DNA of 64,000 bases, from NCBI RefSeq assembly GCF_900450765.1, contig NZ_UGGU01000003.1, positions 1,178,001 to 1,242,000 on the forward strand, read 5' to 3'. How positions within the stretch are numbered: the first letter of the stretch is position 1; every line of letters begins with the position of its first letter. This document shows, one piece after another, positions 1 through 8,579 of the stretch. The notes beneath the pieces were generated by a model. It was not told where the DNA came from, made no database searches, and saw only the letters and a program-made list of their open reading frames with translations. Origin of the DNA: Fusobacterium necrogenes. Lineage in GTDB: Bacteria > Fusobacteriota > Fusobacteriia > Fusobacteriales > Fusobacteriaceae. The position numbers and the translations under genes are program-made.

Positions 1-1732
1 TAAGTCTGATTATCCCCTTAGCTACAAAATATCCTGGGGCAGCCTTAGCTCCAAATATATAAGTAACTGGTGTAAAATTCATATTAGGGTTCATTTTTAA
101 TTTATGATATAATCCTATTATCTGGAAAATATTTAATAATTGTCTTTTATATTCATGTAATCTTTTTATTTGTATATCAAATATAGAATCTGGATTTATC
201 TCTACTCCTTGTGTTCTCTTTAAAAATTCTGCAAGTTCTACTTTCTTTTCATGTTTTACATCTAAAATTTTTTTTAAAACCTTTTCATCGTCTAAATAAG
301 CCTCTAATTTCTTCAATTCACTTAAATCAGTTATCCAAGTATCTCCAATTAATTCAGTAATCAAATTAGCTAATTGTGGATTTGATTGTAGTAACCACCT
401 TCTTTGAGTTATTCCATTTGTTTTATTTAAAAATCTTTCTGGATATAGTTCATACCAATCTTTTAATTCTTTATTTTTTAGTATCTCTGTATGTAAAGCT
501 GCAACTCCATTCACTTTATGACTTCCATAGATAGCAAGCCAAGCCATATGAATCATATTCCCATTTATTATTCTCATCCTATCTTGTCTAACTTTATCTC
601 CAGGGAATTTTTGCTCTAATAACTCTCTTAATTGGTTATCTATTCCTTGAGTTATTTGATAAACTCTAGGTACAACTTGCTCATATAGTCCTACCCACCA
701 TTTTTCAAGAGCTTCTGCTAATATTGTATGGTTAGTATAAGCAAAAGTTTTTTCTACTATACTCCAAGCTTTTTCCCAAGATATTCCTTCAATATCTATA
801 AATATTCTCATCAATTCTGGAATAGCTATAACTGGGTGTGTATCATTTAATTGAATAGCTGTAAACTCTGCAAATTTATCAAAATCATTTCCATGAACTT
901 TTTTATATCTTTTCACTATATCTTGTAATGATGCTGATACGAAGAAATATTGTTGTTTTAATCTCAGTTTTTTACCTTCATCAGTTGAATCATTTGGATA
1001 TAGCACTCTTGAGATATCCTCAGATAAAGTTTTTTGCTGTGTAGCATGCAAATAATCTTGTTGATTAAATTTTTCTAAATCTAAATCCAGTATAGAATGT
1101 GCTTCCCATAATCTTAAAGTATTTATATTATTAGTTCCATAACCTATAATGGGCATATCATAAGGAACAGCTCTTACATTTCCATCTCCAAATGTAACTA
1201 TTACTTCATCATCAGGTCTCATTACAGACCACACATCTCCATATTTCAACCAAGTTTCTGGCTTTTCTATTTGATATCCATCTCTAAACTCCTGATTAAA
1301 TATTCCATTTCTATACCTTATACCATATCCTTTTCCTGGTAGATTAAGTGTTGCTAACGAATCTAGAAAACATGCTGCAAGTCTTCCTAAACCACCATTT
1401 CCTAATGCTGAATCTTCTTCTGCATCCTCTACCTTATTATAATCTATTCCTAATTCATCAAACAATTCTTTTACTTCACTTAACATTCCTAAATTGATTA
1501 AATTGTTTCCTAATGCTCTTCCCATTAAAAACTCTGCAGATAGATAAAAAGCTTGCTTTTGCTTTTCATAAAGCTTTCCCGTATTATACCAGTTATCTGC
1601 AATATTTTCCATTACAGCTTGTCCTAAAGCTCTATATATTTCAAACTCTTTAGCCTCTTTAAGTTCTTTCCCAAAACTTACTTTTAAATTTTTTTCAATC
1701 TGTTTTCTTAATACCTCTTTTTCTACTTTCAT
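1..1732 (-). CDS. glgP: Glycogen/maltodextrin phosphorylase, 3' end outside window
   Basis: Releases glucose-1-phosphate from alpha-1,4-glucans using phosphate and PLP in the cytoplasm. I translated 577 codons from the ATG at 1732, which is preceded by GAGG. Family landmarks seen are YLSAEFLMGRALGNNL, ALGNGGLGRLAACFLDS, AIQLNDTHP, FLNKTNGITQRRW and the RLHEYKRQLLN block ending in GAKAAPGYFVAKGI. Family members are about 790-820 residues, so roughly the last 30%, including the PLP-binding lysine, lies before base 1. It follows malQ by 22 bp and is third in a trmB-malQ-glgP operon. MalP and GlgP cannot be separated from sequence alone; the function is secure. Confidence 0.96.
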   Translation of the reverse strand, partial: MKVEKEVLRKQIEKNLKVSFGKELKEAKEFEIYRALGQAVMENIADNWYNTGKLYEKQKQAFYLSAEFLMGRALGNNLINLGMLSEVKELFDELGIDYNKVEDAEEDSALGNGGLGRLAACFLDSLATLNLPGKGYGIRYRNGIFNQEFRDGYQIEKPETWLKYGDVWSVMRPDDEVIVTFGDGNVRAVPYDMPIIGYGTNNINTLRLWEAHSILDLDLEKFNQQDYLHATQQKTLSEDISRVLYPNDSTDEGKKLRLKQQYFFVSASLQDIVKRYKKVHGNDFDKFAEFTAIQLNDTHPVIAIPELMRIFIDIEGISWEKAWSIVEKTFAYTNHTILAEALEKWWVGLYEQVVPRVYQITQGIDNQLRELLEQKFPGDKVRQDRMRIINGNMIHMAWLAIYGSHKVNGVAALHTEILKNKELKDWYELYPERFLNKTNGITQRRWLLQSNPQLANLITELIGDTWITDLSELKKLEAYLDDEKVLKKILDVKHEKKVELAEFLKRTQGVEINPDSIFDIQIKRLHEYKRQLLNIFQIIGLYHKLKMNPNMNFTPVTYIFGAKAAPGYFVAKGIIRL

Positions 1733-1754
1733 TTTTCTTACCTCATTATATTTT

Positions 1755-3269
1755 TTATCTATTGAATATTATAGTTACTTCCTTTAATTTCTTTTTGACT
1801 TCAAATGTTAAATCTTTTTCTTTCATTCTCCACTTCCAGTTAACACCTACTGTAGATGGGATGTTCATTCTTGCAAAACTTCCAAGCCCCAATAAGTCTT
1901 GCATCTGTATTATTACTATTTGAGATGCTGAACTCCAAAGAGTCTCTATACATCTCCATTCTATCGGACTCCAATAATTTCTTTCTAATTTTAGTAACCA
2001 ATCCTTTAAATATTCATCACATCTACTTTTAGCAATAAAATCTAAACTCTCATACCAACCTACAACTGTATCATTATCATGTGTTCCTATATAAGATACA
2101 GAGTTTTCTTCATAATTATGTGGTAAATACTCATTTTTTTCATTTCCATCAAAAGCAAATTCCAATATTTTCATACCAGGATAATCTGTTCTTTTTAAAA
2201 GTTTCTTAACTTGTGGGGTCAAAAGTCCTAAATCCTCAGCTATTATAGGCAATTTCCCAAGTTTTTTTTCAATCGTTCTAAAAAAATCCATTCCAGGTCC
2301 TTTCTCCCAATGTCCTTTAATAGCAGTTTTATCCCCATATCTTATACTCCAATATGATTCAAAACCTCTAAAATGATCTATTCTCAATATATCATAAATT
2401 TTTAGTGAAAACTCAATTCTATCTATCCACCATTTATATTTTTGCTTTTTTAATTTTTTCCAATTATAAAGTATATTCCCCCATAATTGCCCAGTTTTAC
2501 TAAAATAATCTGGTGGACATCCAGCTACATTTTTAGGAACTTTTGATTTTGTAAATTGAAATATCTCTGGATGACTCCAAGTATCAGAACTATCAGTAGC
2601 TACAAATATAGGAATATCTCCTAAAATTTTTATTCCTTTATCATTAGCATATTTTTTTAAATCTTTCCATTGCCTGTAGAATATATATTGTACAAATTTG
2701 TGATATTCAACCCTTTTTTTATCTACAATGTCTTTTTCAAATTTATGCTTTATCTTATTTTTATAAATTTTCCCCCACTTTTGCCATTCTAAATCAGCAA
2801 ATTTTTTTTTTAAAACCATATACAATGAATAATCTTCTAACCAAAAATTATTTTCTTCCTTAAATTTTTCATATTCAGTTTTTAATACAATATTATTCTC
2901 TAAATCATTAGAAAAAACTTCAAATATTTCTTCTAAAATTTTTTCTTTTTCTTCTTTTATCTGTTCATAATTGAGGGTATCTAGTTGATTCATATTTTTT
3001 AATTGTAATAATTTTGTCTGTTCTATATAACCTATCTTTACGAATTGCTCCATATCAATAAAGATATAATTACCAGCAAAAGCTGAATAAGATTGATAAG
3101 GTGAATCTCCATAGCCTGTTGGTCCCAAAGGAAGTATTTGCCATAACTTTTGTCCTGTTTCGTTTAGAAAATCTATAAACTCATATGCTTTTCTACCAAA
3201 ATCTCCTATTCCATACTCACTAGGCAATGAAAATATAGGCATTAATATTCCACTACTTCTTTTAAACAT
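1755..3269 (-). CDS. malQ: 4-alpha-glucanotransferase (amylomaltase)
   Basis: Transfers maltodextrin segments between glucans, a GH77 enzyme that feeds phosphorylase. With the start at 3269 the protein has 504 residues, normal for the family. The catalytic triad is visible: D298 in RIDHFRG, E345 in IIAEDLG and D398 in GTHDNDT, close to the numbering of Thermus amylomaltase. An in-frame ATG lies four codons upstream (3281), but AGGAG abuts it directly. The ATG at 3269 has GGAGG five bases ahead, so I prefer it. The start overlaps the trmB stop (ATGTTTAA), which suggests translational coupling. Confidence 0.96.
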   Translation of the reverse strand: MFKRSSGILMPIFSLPSEYGIGDFGRKAYEFIDFLNETGQKLWQILPLGPTGYGDSPYQSYSAFAGNYIFIDMEQFVKIGYIEQTKLLQLKNMNQLDTLNYEQIKEEKEKILEEIFEVFSNDLENNIVLKTEYEKFKEENNFWLEDYSLYMVLKKKFADLEWQKWGKIYKNKIKHKFEKDIVDKKRVEYHKFVQYIFYRQWKDLKKYANDKGIKILGDIPIFVATDSSDTWSHPEIFQFTKSKVPKNVAGCPPDYFSKTGQLWGNILYNWKKLKKQKYKWWIDRIEFSLKIYDILRIDHFRGFESYWSIRYGDKTAIKGHWEKGPGMDFFRTIEKKLGKLPIIAEDLGLLTPQVKKLLKRTDYPGMKILEFAFDGNEKNEYLPHNYEENSVSYIGTHDNDTVVGWYESLDFIAKSRCDEYLKDWLLKLERNYWSPIEWRCIETLWSSASQIVIIQMQDLLGLGSFARMNIPSTVGVNWKWRMKEKDLTFEVKKKLKEVTIIFNR

Positions 3270-4080
3270 CTTTTCCTCCATCTCCTATGAAGTTTCTTTT
3301 TTCATGAAGAGTATCTATCTTGATATTTTCATTAAAAATCTCCTCATATATTTTTGCTAATTTTGCCATATATATATCACTATGAATATGCTCAGAAATT
3401 ATATTTATAAATACTTGGTTATCCGTGTATATACCGCTAGTTTTATCTCCCACTTTAGTAACAACGAAACTTTTATTTAAATCAACTACCAACATTATTC
3501 TACTTGGTTTTTTAAAATTTTCTACTTTATTACTTTTATGATATATTTCCATTCGAAGGCCCATATTATCCAATTTATTAAAACAAAAAGCAATTACTCT
3601 AACGCCTCTATCTATAGCTTTTTTCAAATTTTCTCTCAACTCTATCAAATTGAAATCAGTATTTATATATATCTCTTTCTTAGCACTATCTATTACATTA
3701 ATAAGCGTGGCTTTAATACTATCTTCTCCTTCAATTTTATAAAAATATTCTTCTTTTAAATAATTTGTCATCTTTTTTAAATCTCTTTTTAAACTTAAAG
3801 AATTATTAATAAATCGTTTCTCTATTTCTTCAAAAAGTAACTCTGGATTTTTGGCTTCATATTCCTTACTTCCGTTTGGTATCAATAAAATGTATCCTAC
3901 TTTATACATACTATCTAAAGTTTGATAAATTGTCGATTTTGATAAATCTAACTCCTTTGCTAATTTATATCCATTTGCTTTCCCAAGCTTTAAAAGAGTC
4001 ATATATATCATAGCCTCTGTTTTTGAAAAACCTACTTCTATTAGTCTATTCACTATATTTCTCAATTTTATTGCCCCCAC
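3262..4080 (-). CDS. TrmB-family sugar-responsive transcriptional regulator
   Basis: Likely local regulator of the alpha-glucan operon. Residues about 5-75 form a winged helix-turn-helix (FSKTEAMIYMTLLKLGKANG, then LDLSKSTIYQTLDSMYKVGY). The remainder resembles the TrmB effector domain, which in archaeal and bacterial relatives binds maltose or other sugars. The start is uncertain: GTG at 4080 has no good ribosome site, whereas TTG at 4065 has AAGGTG-GGGG 8-12 bases ahead and would give 267 residues. It is first gene of the trmB-malQ-glgP operon and has a consensus promoter and a dyad upstream (separate entries), which suggests autoregulation. The inducing sugar cannot be read from the sequence. 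Confidence 0.88.
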   Translation of the reverse strand: MGAIKLRNIVNRLIEVGFSKTEAMIYMTLLKLGKANGYKLAKELDLSKSTIYQTLDSMYKVGYILLIPNGSKEYEAKNPELLFEEIEKRFINNSLSLKRDLKKMTNYLKEEYFYKIEGEDSIKATLINVIDSAKKEIYINTDFNLIELRENLKKAIDRGVRVIAFCFNKLDNMGLRMEIYHKSNKVENFKKPSRIMLVVDLNKSFVVTKVGDKTSGIYTDNQVFINIISEHIHSDIYMAKLAKIYEEIFNENIKIDTLHEKRNFIGDGGKDV

Positions 4081-4083
4081 CTT

Positions 4084-4105
4084 AGTAGTTTTATTTCGAA
4101 CTACT
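4084..4105. promoter_or_regulatory. Candidate TrmB operator (inverted repeat)
   Basis: Perfect 7-bp arms AGTAGTT and AACTACT separated by 8 bp lie between the -10 element and the trmB start. A regulator bound here would block the trmB-malQ-glgP transcript. The link to TrmB is inferred from position. Confidence 0.5.
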
Positions 4106-4119
4106 ATTCCTCTAGTTCA

Positions 4120-4148
4120 ATTATACTATTTTCTTCGTTTATTTTCAA
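4120..4148 (-). promoter_or_regulatory. Promoter of trmB-malQ-glgP
   Basis: Minus-strand -35 TTGAAA (4143-4148), 17-bp spacer, -10 TATAAT (4120-4125). Transcription would start near 4113, just upstream of the dyad. Confidence 0.7.
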
Positions 4149-4201
4149 GTAAAAATATATAAATTACATACATTTTTTATTAATATTATTCAAAAAATAA
4201 A

Positions 4202-4237
4202 AATACACTTTAATTTTTTATAAAACTAAAGTGTATT
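4202..4237 (-). terminator. Rho-independent terminator
   Basis: An 11-bp stem (AATACACTTTA / TAAAGTGTATT) is followed on the minus strand by TTTTTATTTTTT. It lies directly after the 67-residue membrane protein gene and ends the truB-typA transcript. Confidence 0.75.
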
Positions 4238-4244
4238 AATAATC

Positions 4245-4448
4245 TTAACCTAATTTTTTTAGTAATAATTCTGCTACTTTATAGAGAATAAAAATTCCTA
4301 TTCCACAATAAGAAACTAATAATAAAATCATTCCTGCTCTATTATCATATTCATACTTATCTTCTAACTCTCTATTTTCCTTCACATTAAATTTCTTATT
4401 TATTTTCTCTAACTCATCTAATTCTAATCTCTCTTTCAATGTTAACAT
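4245..4448 (-). CDS. Small membrane protein, function unknown
   Basis: 67 residues. The first 37 are highly charged with a likely amphipathic or coiled region (LKERLELDELEKINKKFNVK). Residues about 39-60 form one hydrophobic segment (GMILLLVSYCGIGIFILYKV), and the end is LLKKLG. GGAGG lies 7 bases before the ATG, so the frame is probably translated. The ribosome site is partly inside a 13-bp hairpin (see findings). It is last in the truB-typA direction, just before a terminator. I do not recognise the family. Confidence 0.72.
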   Translation of the reverse strand: MLTLKERLELDELEKINKKFNVKENRELEDKYEYDNRAGMILLLVSYCGIGIFILYKVAELLLKKLG

Positions 4449-4457
4449 AATATTTCC

Positions 4458-4490
4458 TCCATTAATTATATTTATTTTATAATTAATGGA
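4458..4490. other. 13-bp perfect hairpin overlapping a ribosome site
   Basis: Arms TCCATTAATTATA (4458-4470) and TATAATTAATGGA (4478-4490) with a 7-nt loop. On the minus strand the distal arm takes in three bases of the GGAGG of the 67-residue gene, and the proximal arm begins just after the stop of the preceding gene. On the plus strand the hairpin is followed by T6 and could act as a terminator for antisense transcripts. Confidence 0.6.
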
Positions 4491-4494
4491 TTTT

Positions 4495-4848
4495 TTAATT
4501 CCGTAAAACCCTTTTTCTATCCCAAAATATTATTCCTGTTAAACCTCTTTCCTTCCTGTATCGAAAAAATTTTTTCTTTTTTAAGTACAAACTTGCACCC
4601 GCTACAATAGCTATAATAAGTGCAAAAATAAAATTCTTTGAATAATCTAGTACACATTTATTACTATCATCTATTGTAAATTGAATTGGTAGTATTTCTT
4701 GAGAGTTAGAATTAATATCTGCTAAAATAATTATATTTTGACTATTCTTATACTCAAATAAAGGTGGTTTACTATAGAAATTAAAAAAATTATTTAAAAC
4801 TAGTGATAATATAAAAACCAGTAACAATAAAAACTTTTTTGTTCTCAT
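4495..4848 (-). CDS. Hypothetical membrane-anchored protein
   Basis: 117 residues with an N-terminal hydrophobic segment (FLLLLVFILSLVLNNFF), a polar stretch of about 45 residues, a second hydrophobic segment (FIFALIIAIVAGASLYL) and a basic tail. This suggests two membrane passes with a short extracytoplasmic domain. AGGAGGTGGGAA precedes the ATG, strong support for expression. It lies 62 bp after the ankyrin lipoprotein gene, same strand. I recognise no family. Confidence 0.68.
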   Translation of the reverse strand: MRTKKFLLLLVFILSLVLNNFFNFYSKPPLFEYKNSQNIIILADINSNSQEILPIQFTIDDSNKCVLDYSKNFIFALIIAIVAGASLYLKKKKFFRYRKERGLTGIIFWDRKRVLRN

Positions 4849-4910
4849 TTCCCACCTCCTATACTTTATTATTATAAATTGTACACTTTTTTTGAGTTTT
4901 AGAAAAATAA

Positions 4911-5783
4911 CTATTTTATATCATTATCATTTAAAAATTTTATCATTTTTACATTTTCATTATCTTTTGCTATCTTAATTGCATTTTCACCATAAGAAGT
5001 ATAATAAGGATTAACTCCCATTTCTAATAGTTTTTTTACAACATCTATATATCCATTTGCCACAGCTCTTAAATAAACTTCTCCCATTATCAATTCATTA
5101 TTTAAATTTTTCTTTTTAAAATCATAACCTTTTATTGATAACATTTCTAATAGTATATCTTGATCATAAACATAATATATAGGATAATTTCCTTTATTAT
5201 CAATTTCTAAAAAATTTACTTTTTCCTGAATCATCTTTCTTATTAAATTTGAATTTCCACTTACTCCACTCCAAAATAAACTATTCCAGCCATTTTTATC
5301 CTGCATTTGAAAATTTATTTTTTGAGTAGTAAGATACTCAGAATATAAAAGTGGTTTATTCTTTACAAAATTTATAAAGAGAGGATCTTTTTGATTATCA
5401 ACTACATTTAAATCAACATTGTTCTCACACAATAACTTCAACGCTTCTAAACTTCTTACATAAAAAATTGGAGCTGTCATTGAATTATCAACCTTATCTA
5501 AATCAATATTTCTATTTAAAAGTAAAGTTATCGAATTCAAACTATTATTCTCTAAAGCAGTTATAAGCAAACTCTTACCATTTGAATCTTGATAATCAAG
5601 TGGAAACCCTCCCATCAAATACCTATTTAGCCTATATTTATCATCTAATAAAATACTATTATATACCTCTTCAACGCTAGGAATACTATCTTTTTTTTGA
5701 AAAAAACTACATCCTCCTAATAGTATAATAAAAATTAAATAACATATGCTTGTTAAAATTCTATTCCTCATTTTTCTTTTCAT
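4911..5783 (-). CDS. Ankyrin-repeat lipoprotein
   Basis: 290 residues with a basic start, a hydrophobic segment and a lipobox (LLGGC, Cys near residue 25), so probably an envelope lipoprotein. The body carries degenerate ankyrin-type repeats: DSNGKSLLITALENNSLNSI, a DKNGWNSLFWSGVSGNSNLI unit and a final GYIDVVKKLLEMGVNP unit. Ankyrin domains bind proteins; the partner is unknown. The start overlaps the typA stop by 23 bp, so it is probably coupled to typA. GGGAGAGAGAAG precedes the ATG, and another in-frame ATG occurs four codons later. Confidence 0.82.
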   Translation of the reverse strand: MKRKMRNRILTSICYLIFIILLGGCSFFQKKDSIPSVEEVYNSILLDDKYRLNRYLMGGFPLDYQDSNGKSLLITALENNSLNSITLLLNRNIDLDKVDNSMTAPIFYVRSLEALKLLCENNVDLNVVDNQKDPLFINFVKNKPLLYSEYLTTQKINFQMQDKNGWNSLFWSGVSGNSNLIRKMIQEKVNFLEIDNKGNYPIYYVYDQDILLEMLSIKGYDFKKKNLNNELIMGEVYLRAVANGYIDVVKKLLEMGVNPYYTSYGENAIKIAKDNENVKMIKFLNDNDIK

Positions 5784-7578
5784 ATTTTCTTCTCTCTCCC
5801 TCTTTCAGATATTTCTTTCTTAATCTGATATTCTCAGGAGTTACTTCAACAAGCTCATCATCTGCTATATAATCGAGTGCTTGCTCTAGAGTAAATCTTC
5901 TAGGTGGAGCTAATTTTACAGCATCATCACTTCCTGCAGCTCTCATATTTGTAAGTTTTTTAGTCTTACACACATTTACTACTAGGTCATTTTCTCTACT
6001 GTGTTCTCCAACTATCATTCCTTCATACACAGGTATTCCTGGATCTAAAAACAATGTTCCTCTATCTTGGATATTATTTAGTGCATAAGCTACAGTTACT
6101 CCTGGCTCTGTTGCAATTAAAACCCCTCTACTTCTTGTTGGAATTTCACCTTTATGAGGTTCATAATCATAGAATGAGTGGTTTAATATTCCCGTTCCTT
6201 TAGTATCTGTTAAGAATTCATTTCTAAATCCTATAAGTCCTCTTGCTGGAACCTTAAACTCTAAGCGAGTATATCCATCAGTACCTGGTATCATAGATAC
6301 CATTTCTCCCTTTCTAATACCCATTTTTTCAATAACTACACCTGTATAACTATCGTCAACATCTATTAAAGCCATTTCAATTGGTTCAAATTTCTTTCCA
6401 TCTTCCTCTTTCATAAGAACTCTTGGTTTTGAAACTTGAATTTCAAATCCTTCTCTTCTCATATTTTCAAGTAATATAGAAAGTTGAAGTTCTCCTCTTC
6501 CTTTTACAACAAAGGCATCTGGAGTATCTGTTGCTTCTACCTTCATACTTACGTTTGTTTGTAACTCTTTTTGAAGTCTTTCCCAGATATGTCTAGATGT
6601 TACAAATTTTCCCTCTTTTCCTGCAAATGGAGAATCATTTACCATAAACGTCATAGCTAGTGTTGGTTCATCAATATCTATCAGTGGAAGAGCTATTGGT
6701 TCATTTACATCTGCTAATGTTTCTCCAATATCTATATCTTCTATTCCTGCTATACATACTATATCTCCAGCATATGCCTCTTGAATCTCTACTCTTTTTA
6801 ATCCTTCATATCCATAAAGTACAGAGATCTTTCCTTTTATCATTTTTCCATCTCTCTTTATAAGCATAACTTCTTGGTTTCTTTTAACTATACCGTTATG
6901 AATTCTCCCAACAGCTAATTTACCAACATAGTTATCATATGCAATACTTGTTATTAAGAATTGCATAGGTTTGTTGGCGTCTCCTTCTGGATCCTCAACA
7001 TGCTCAAGAATAGCTTCAAATAGTGGAGTCATATCATTGCTTTCCTCTTCTAGACTTCTCTTAGCAAATCCACCTTTTCCTGAAGCATATACAACTGGGA
7101 ATTCAAGTTGTAGATCATTTGCATTTAACTCAATAAATAACTCATAAACCATATATAATACATCTTCTGGCCTTGCATTTGATTTATCTACTTTATTTAC
7201 AACTACTATTGGTCTATGACCTTGTTCTAAAGCTTTCTTCAAAACGTATTTAGTTTGGGGCATTGGTCCTTCAAAAGCATCTACTAAAAGTACAACAGAG
7301 TCAACCATTTTCATAATTCTTTGTACTTCACCTCCAAAGTCAGCATGTCCTGGAGTATCTACAATATTAATTTTATAATCTTTGTATCTAACAGATGCAT
7401 TTTTAGAGAATATAGTTATTCCTCTCTCTCTTTCAATGTCATTAGAGTCCATTACTCTTTCTTCGACTTTTTCTAATTCATGAGAAGCAAAAGCTCCTCC
7501 TTGTCTTAAAAGACAATCCACTAATGTTGTTTTACCGTGGTCAACATGGGCAATAATTGCTATGTTTTTTATTTTCAT
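5761..7578 (-). CDS. typA: Ribosome-associated GTPase TypA/BipA
   Basis: Translation-factor GTPase that binds the ribosome and assists 50S assembly and stress adaptation. Its 605 residues match the family. The G domain shows [29 protein letters not shown] and NKVDK; EF-G-like domains follow, then the TypA-specific C-terminus ([31 protein letters not shown]). Start ATG with AGGAAGAG upstream. It lies 20 bp after truB in the same operon. Identification is very secure. Confidence 0.98.
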   Translation of the reverse strand: MKIKNIAIIAHVDHGKTTLVDCLLRQGGAFASHELEKVEERVMDSNDIERERGITIFSKNASVRYKDYKINIVDTPGHADFGGEVQRIMKMVDSVVLLVDAFEGPMPQTKYVLKKALEQGHRPIVVVNKVDKSNARPEDVLYMVYELFIELNANDLQLEFPVVYASGKGGFAKRSLEEESNDMTPLFEAILEHVEDPEGDANKPMQFLITSIAYDNYVGKLAVGRIHNGIVKRNQEVMLIKRDGKMIKGKISVLYGYEGLKRVEIQEAYAGDIVCIAGIEDIDIGETLADVNEPIALPLIDIDEPTLAMTFMVNDSPFAGKEGKFVTSRHIWERLQKELQTNVSMKVEATDTPDAFVVKGRGELQLSILLENMRREGFEIQVSKPRVLMKEEDGKKFEPIEMALIDVDDSYTGVVIEKMGIRKGEMVSMIPGTDGYTRLEFKVPARGLIGFRNEFLTDTKGTGILNHSFYDYEPHKGEIPTRSRGVLIATEPGVTVAYALNNIQDRGTLFLDPGIPVYEGMIVGEHSRENDLVVNVCKTKKLTNMRAAGSDDAVKLAPPRRFTLEQALDYIADDELVEVTPENIRLRKKYLKEGERRKYEKKNEE

Positions 7579-7598
7579 TACTCTTCCTTTCTTCAGGG

Positions 7599-8456
7599 CT
7601 AAAAATATTTATACCCTTTTAATAAATTATTATTTACGTTTGCTAAACCTAAAAATTTATTTTTATAATAAGCTCTATATCTACCATCTGAACTTTTATA
7701 TCTGATGGTATTTCCATTTAAAAATAGAGTTAGATTTCTTTCTTCTTCAATTTCTAATTTAGGATAATCAAAAAAATTTTCTACACTTTGAAGGAAACTA
7801 ACATTTCCTTTACTATATAATCTTTCTATCTCTTCAAGAGTAAAAGCTTCACTTATACTAGAATTCCCAACTTTTTCTCTAATTAATGAACTCATTATAG
7901 CTAAACTTCCTAACTCTTTCCCTATATCATCTATTAGAGATCGAATATATGTTCCTTTAGAAACATTACATCTAATTCTTCCCCTTATTCCATCAAACTC
8001 TAAAACTTCAATGAAATCAATATATATATCCCTAGCCTTTCTTTCTATTTCTATACCTTTTCTTGCTAAATTATAGAGCTTTTGTCCATCTATTTTAAGT
8101 GCTGAATACATAGGAGGTATTTGTTTTATATTCCCTGTAAACTTTTTTAAAACTCCATCCAATTCATCTCTAGTAGCATTTTTCTTCTCTGACTCCTCTA
8201 TGATTTTTCCCTCTATATCATAAGTATCAGTTCTATATCCTAACTGAAATCCTGCGGTATATATCTTAGAATATCCCTCTATATCTTGAACAAGTTTAGT
8301 AGCTCTTCCTAAACAAATTACTAAGACTCCTTCAGCTAACGGATCTAGAGTTCCTGTATGCCCTATCCTTTTTTCTTTTAATATTTTTCTCAATGCTCTT
8401 ATCACATCAAAAGATGTAATTCCACTAGGCTTATTTATATTGATTATTCCTTCCAA
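7599..8456 (-). CDS. truB: tRNA pseudouridine-55 synthase
   Basis: Makes pseudouridine 55 in the tRNA T-loop. The frame is open from an ATG at 8498, but that has no ribosome site and would add 14 atypical residues. TTG at 8456 has AGGAG 8 bases ahead and gives the normal family N-terminus (MEGIININKPSG), so I place the start there (285 residues). Motifs: KPSGITSFDVIRALR, RIGHTGTLDPLAEGVL with the catalytic Asp, IPPMYSALKIDGQ and SKGTYIRSLIDDIG. A TACAAT with a weak -35 (TTTCCA) lies just upstream, consistent with the TTG start. First gene of truB-typA. Confidence 0.95.
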   Translation of the reverse strand: MEGIININKPSGITSFDVIRALRKILKEKRIGHTGTLDPLAEGVLVICLGRATKLVQDIEGYSKIYTAGFQLGYRTDTYDIEGKIIEESEKKNATRDELDGVLKKFTGNIKQIPPMYSALKIDGQKLYNLARKGIEIERKARDIYIDFIEVLEFDGIRGRIRCNVSKGTYIRSLIDDIGKELGSLAIMSSLIREKVGNSSISEAFTLEEIERLYSKGNVSFLQSVENFFDYPKLEIEEERNLTLFLNGNTIRYKSSDGRYRAYYKNKFLGLANVNNNLLKGYKYF

Positions 8457-8579
8457 AATCTCAACTCCTATATTCAGAACTATTTTGTATTGTACCATAT
8501 AAAACTAATTTTGGAAATAGTTTTTTATAGAAAACTAAGAGCTATTTTATTGAAAAAAATTAATTTTTGAAACTACTCT

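Noticed and set aside
8457-8498. Upstream ATG start for truB
   Set aside because: No ribosome site, non-family residues, and a TACAAT promoter-like sequence overlapping that ATG.
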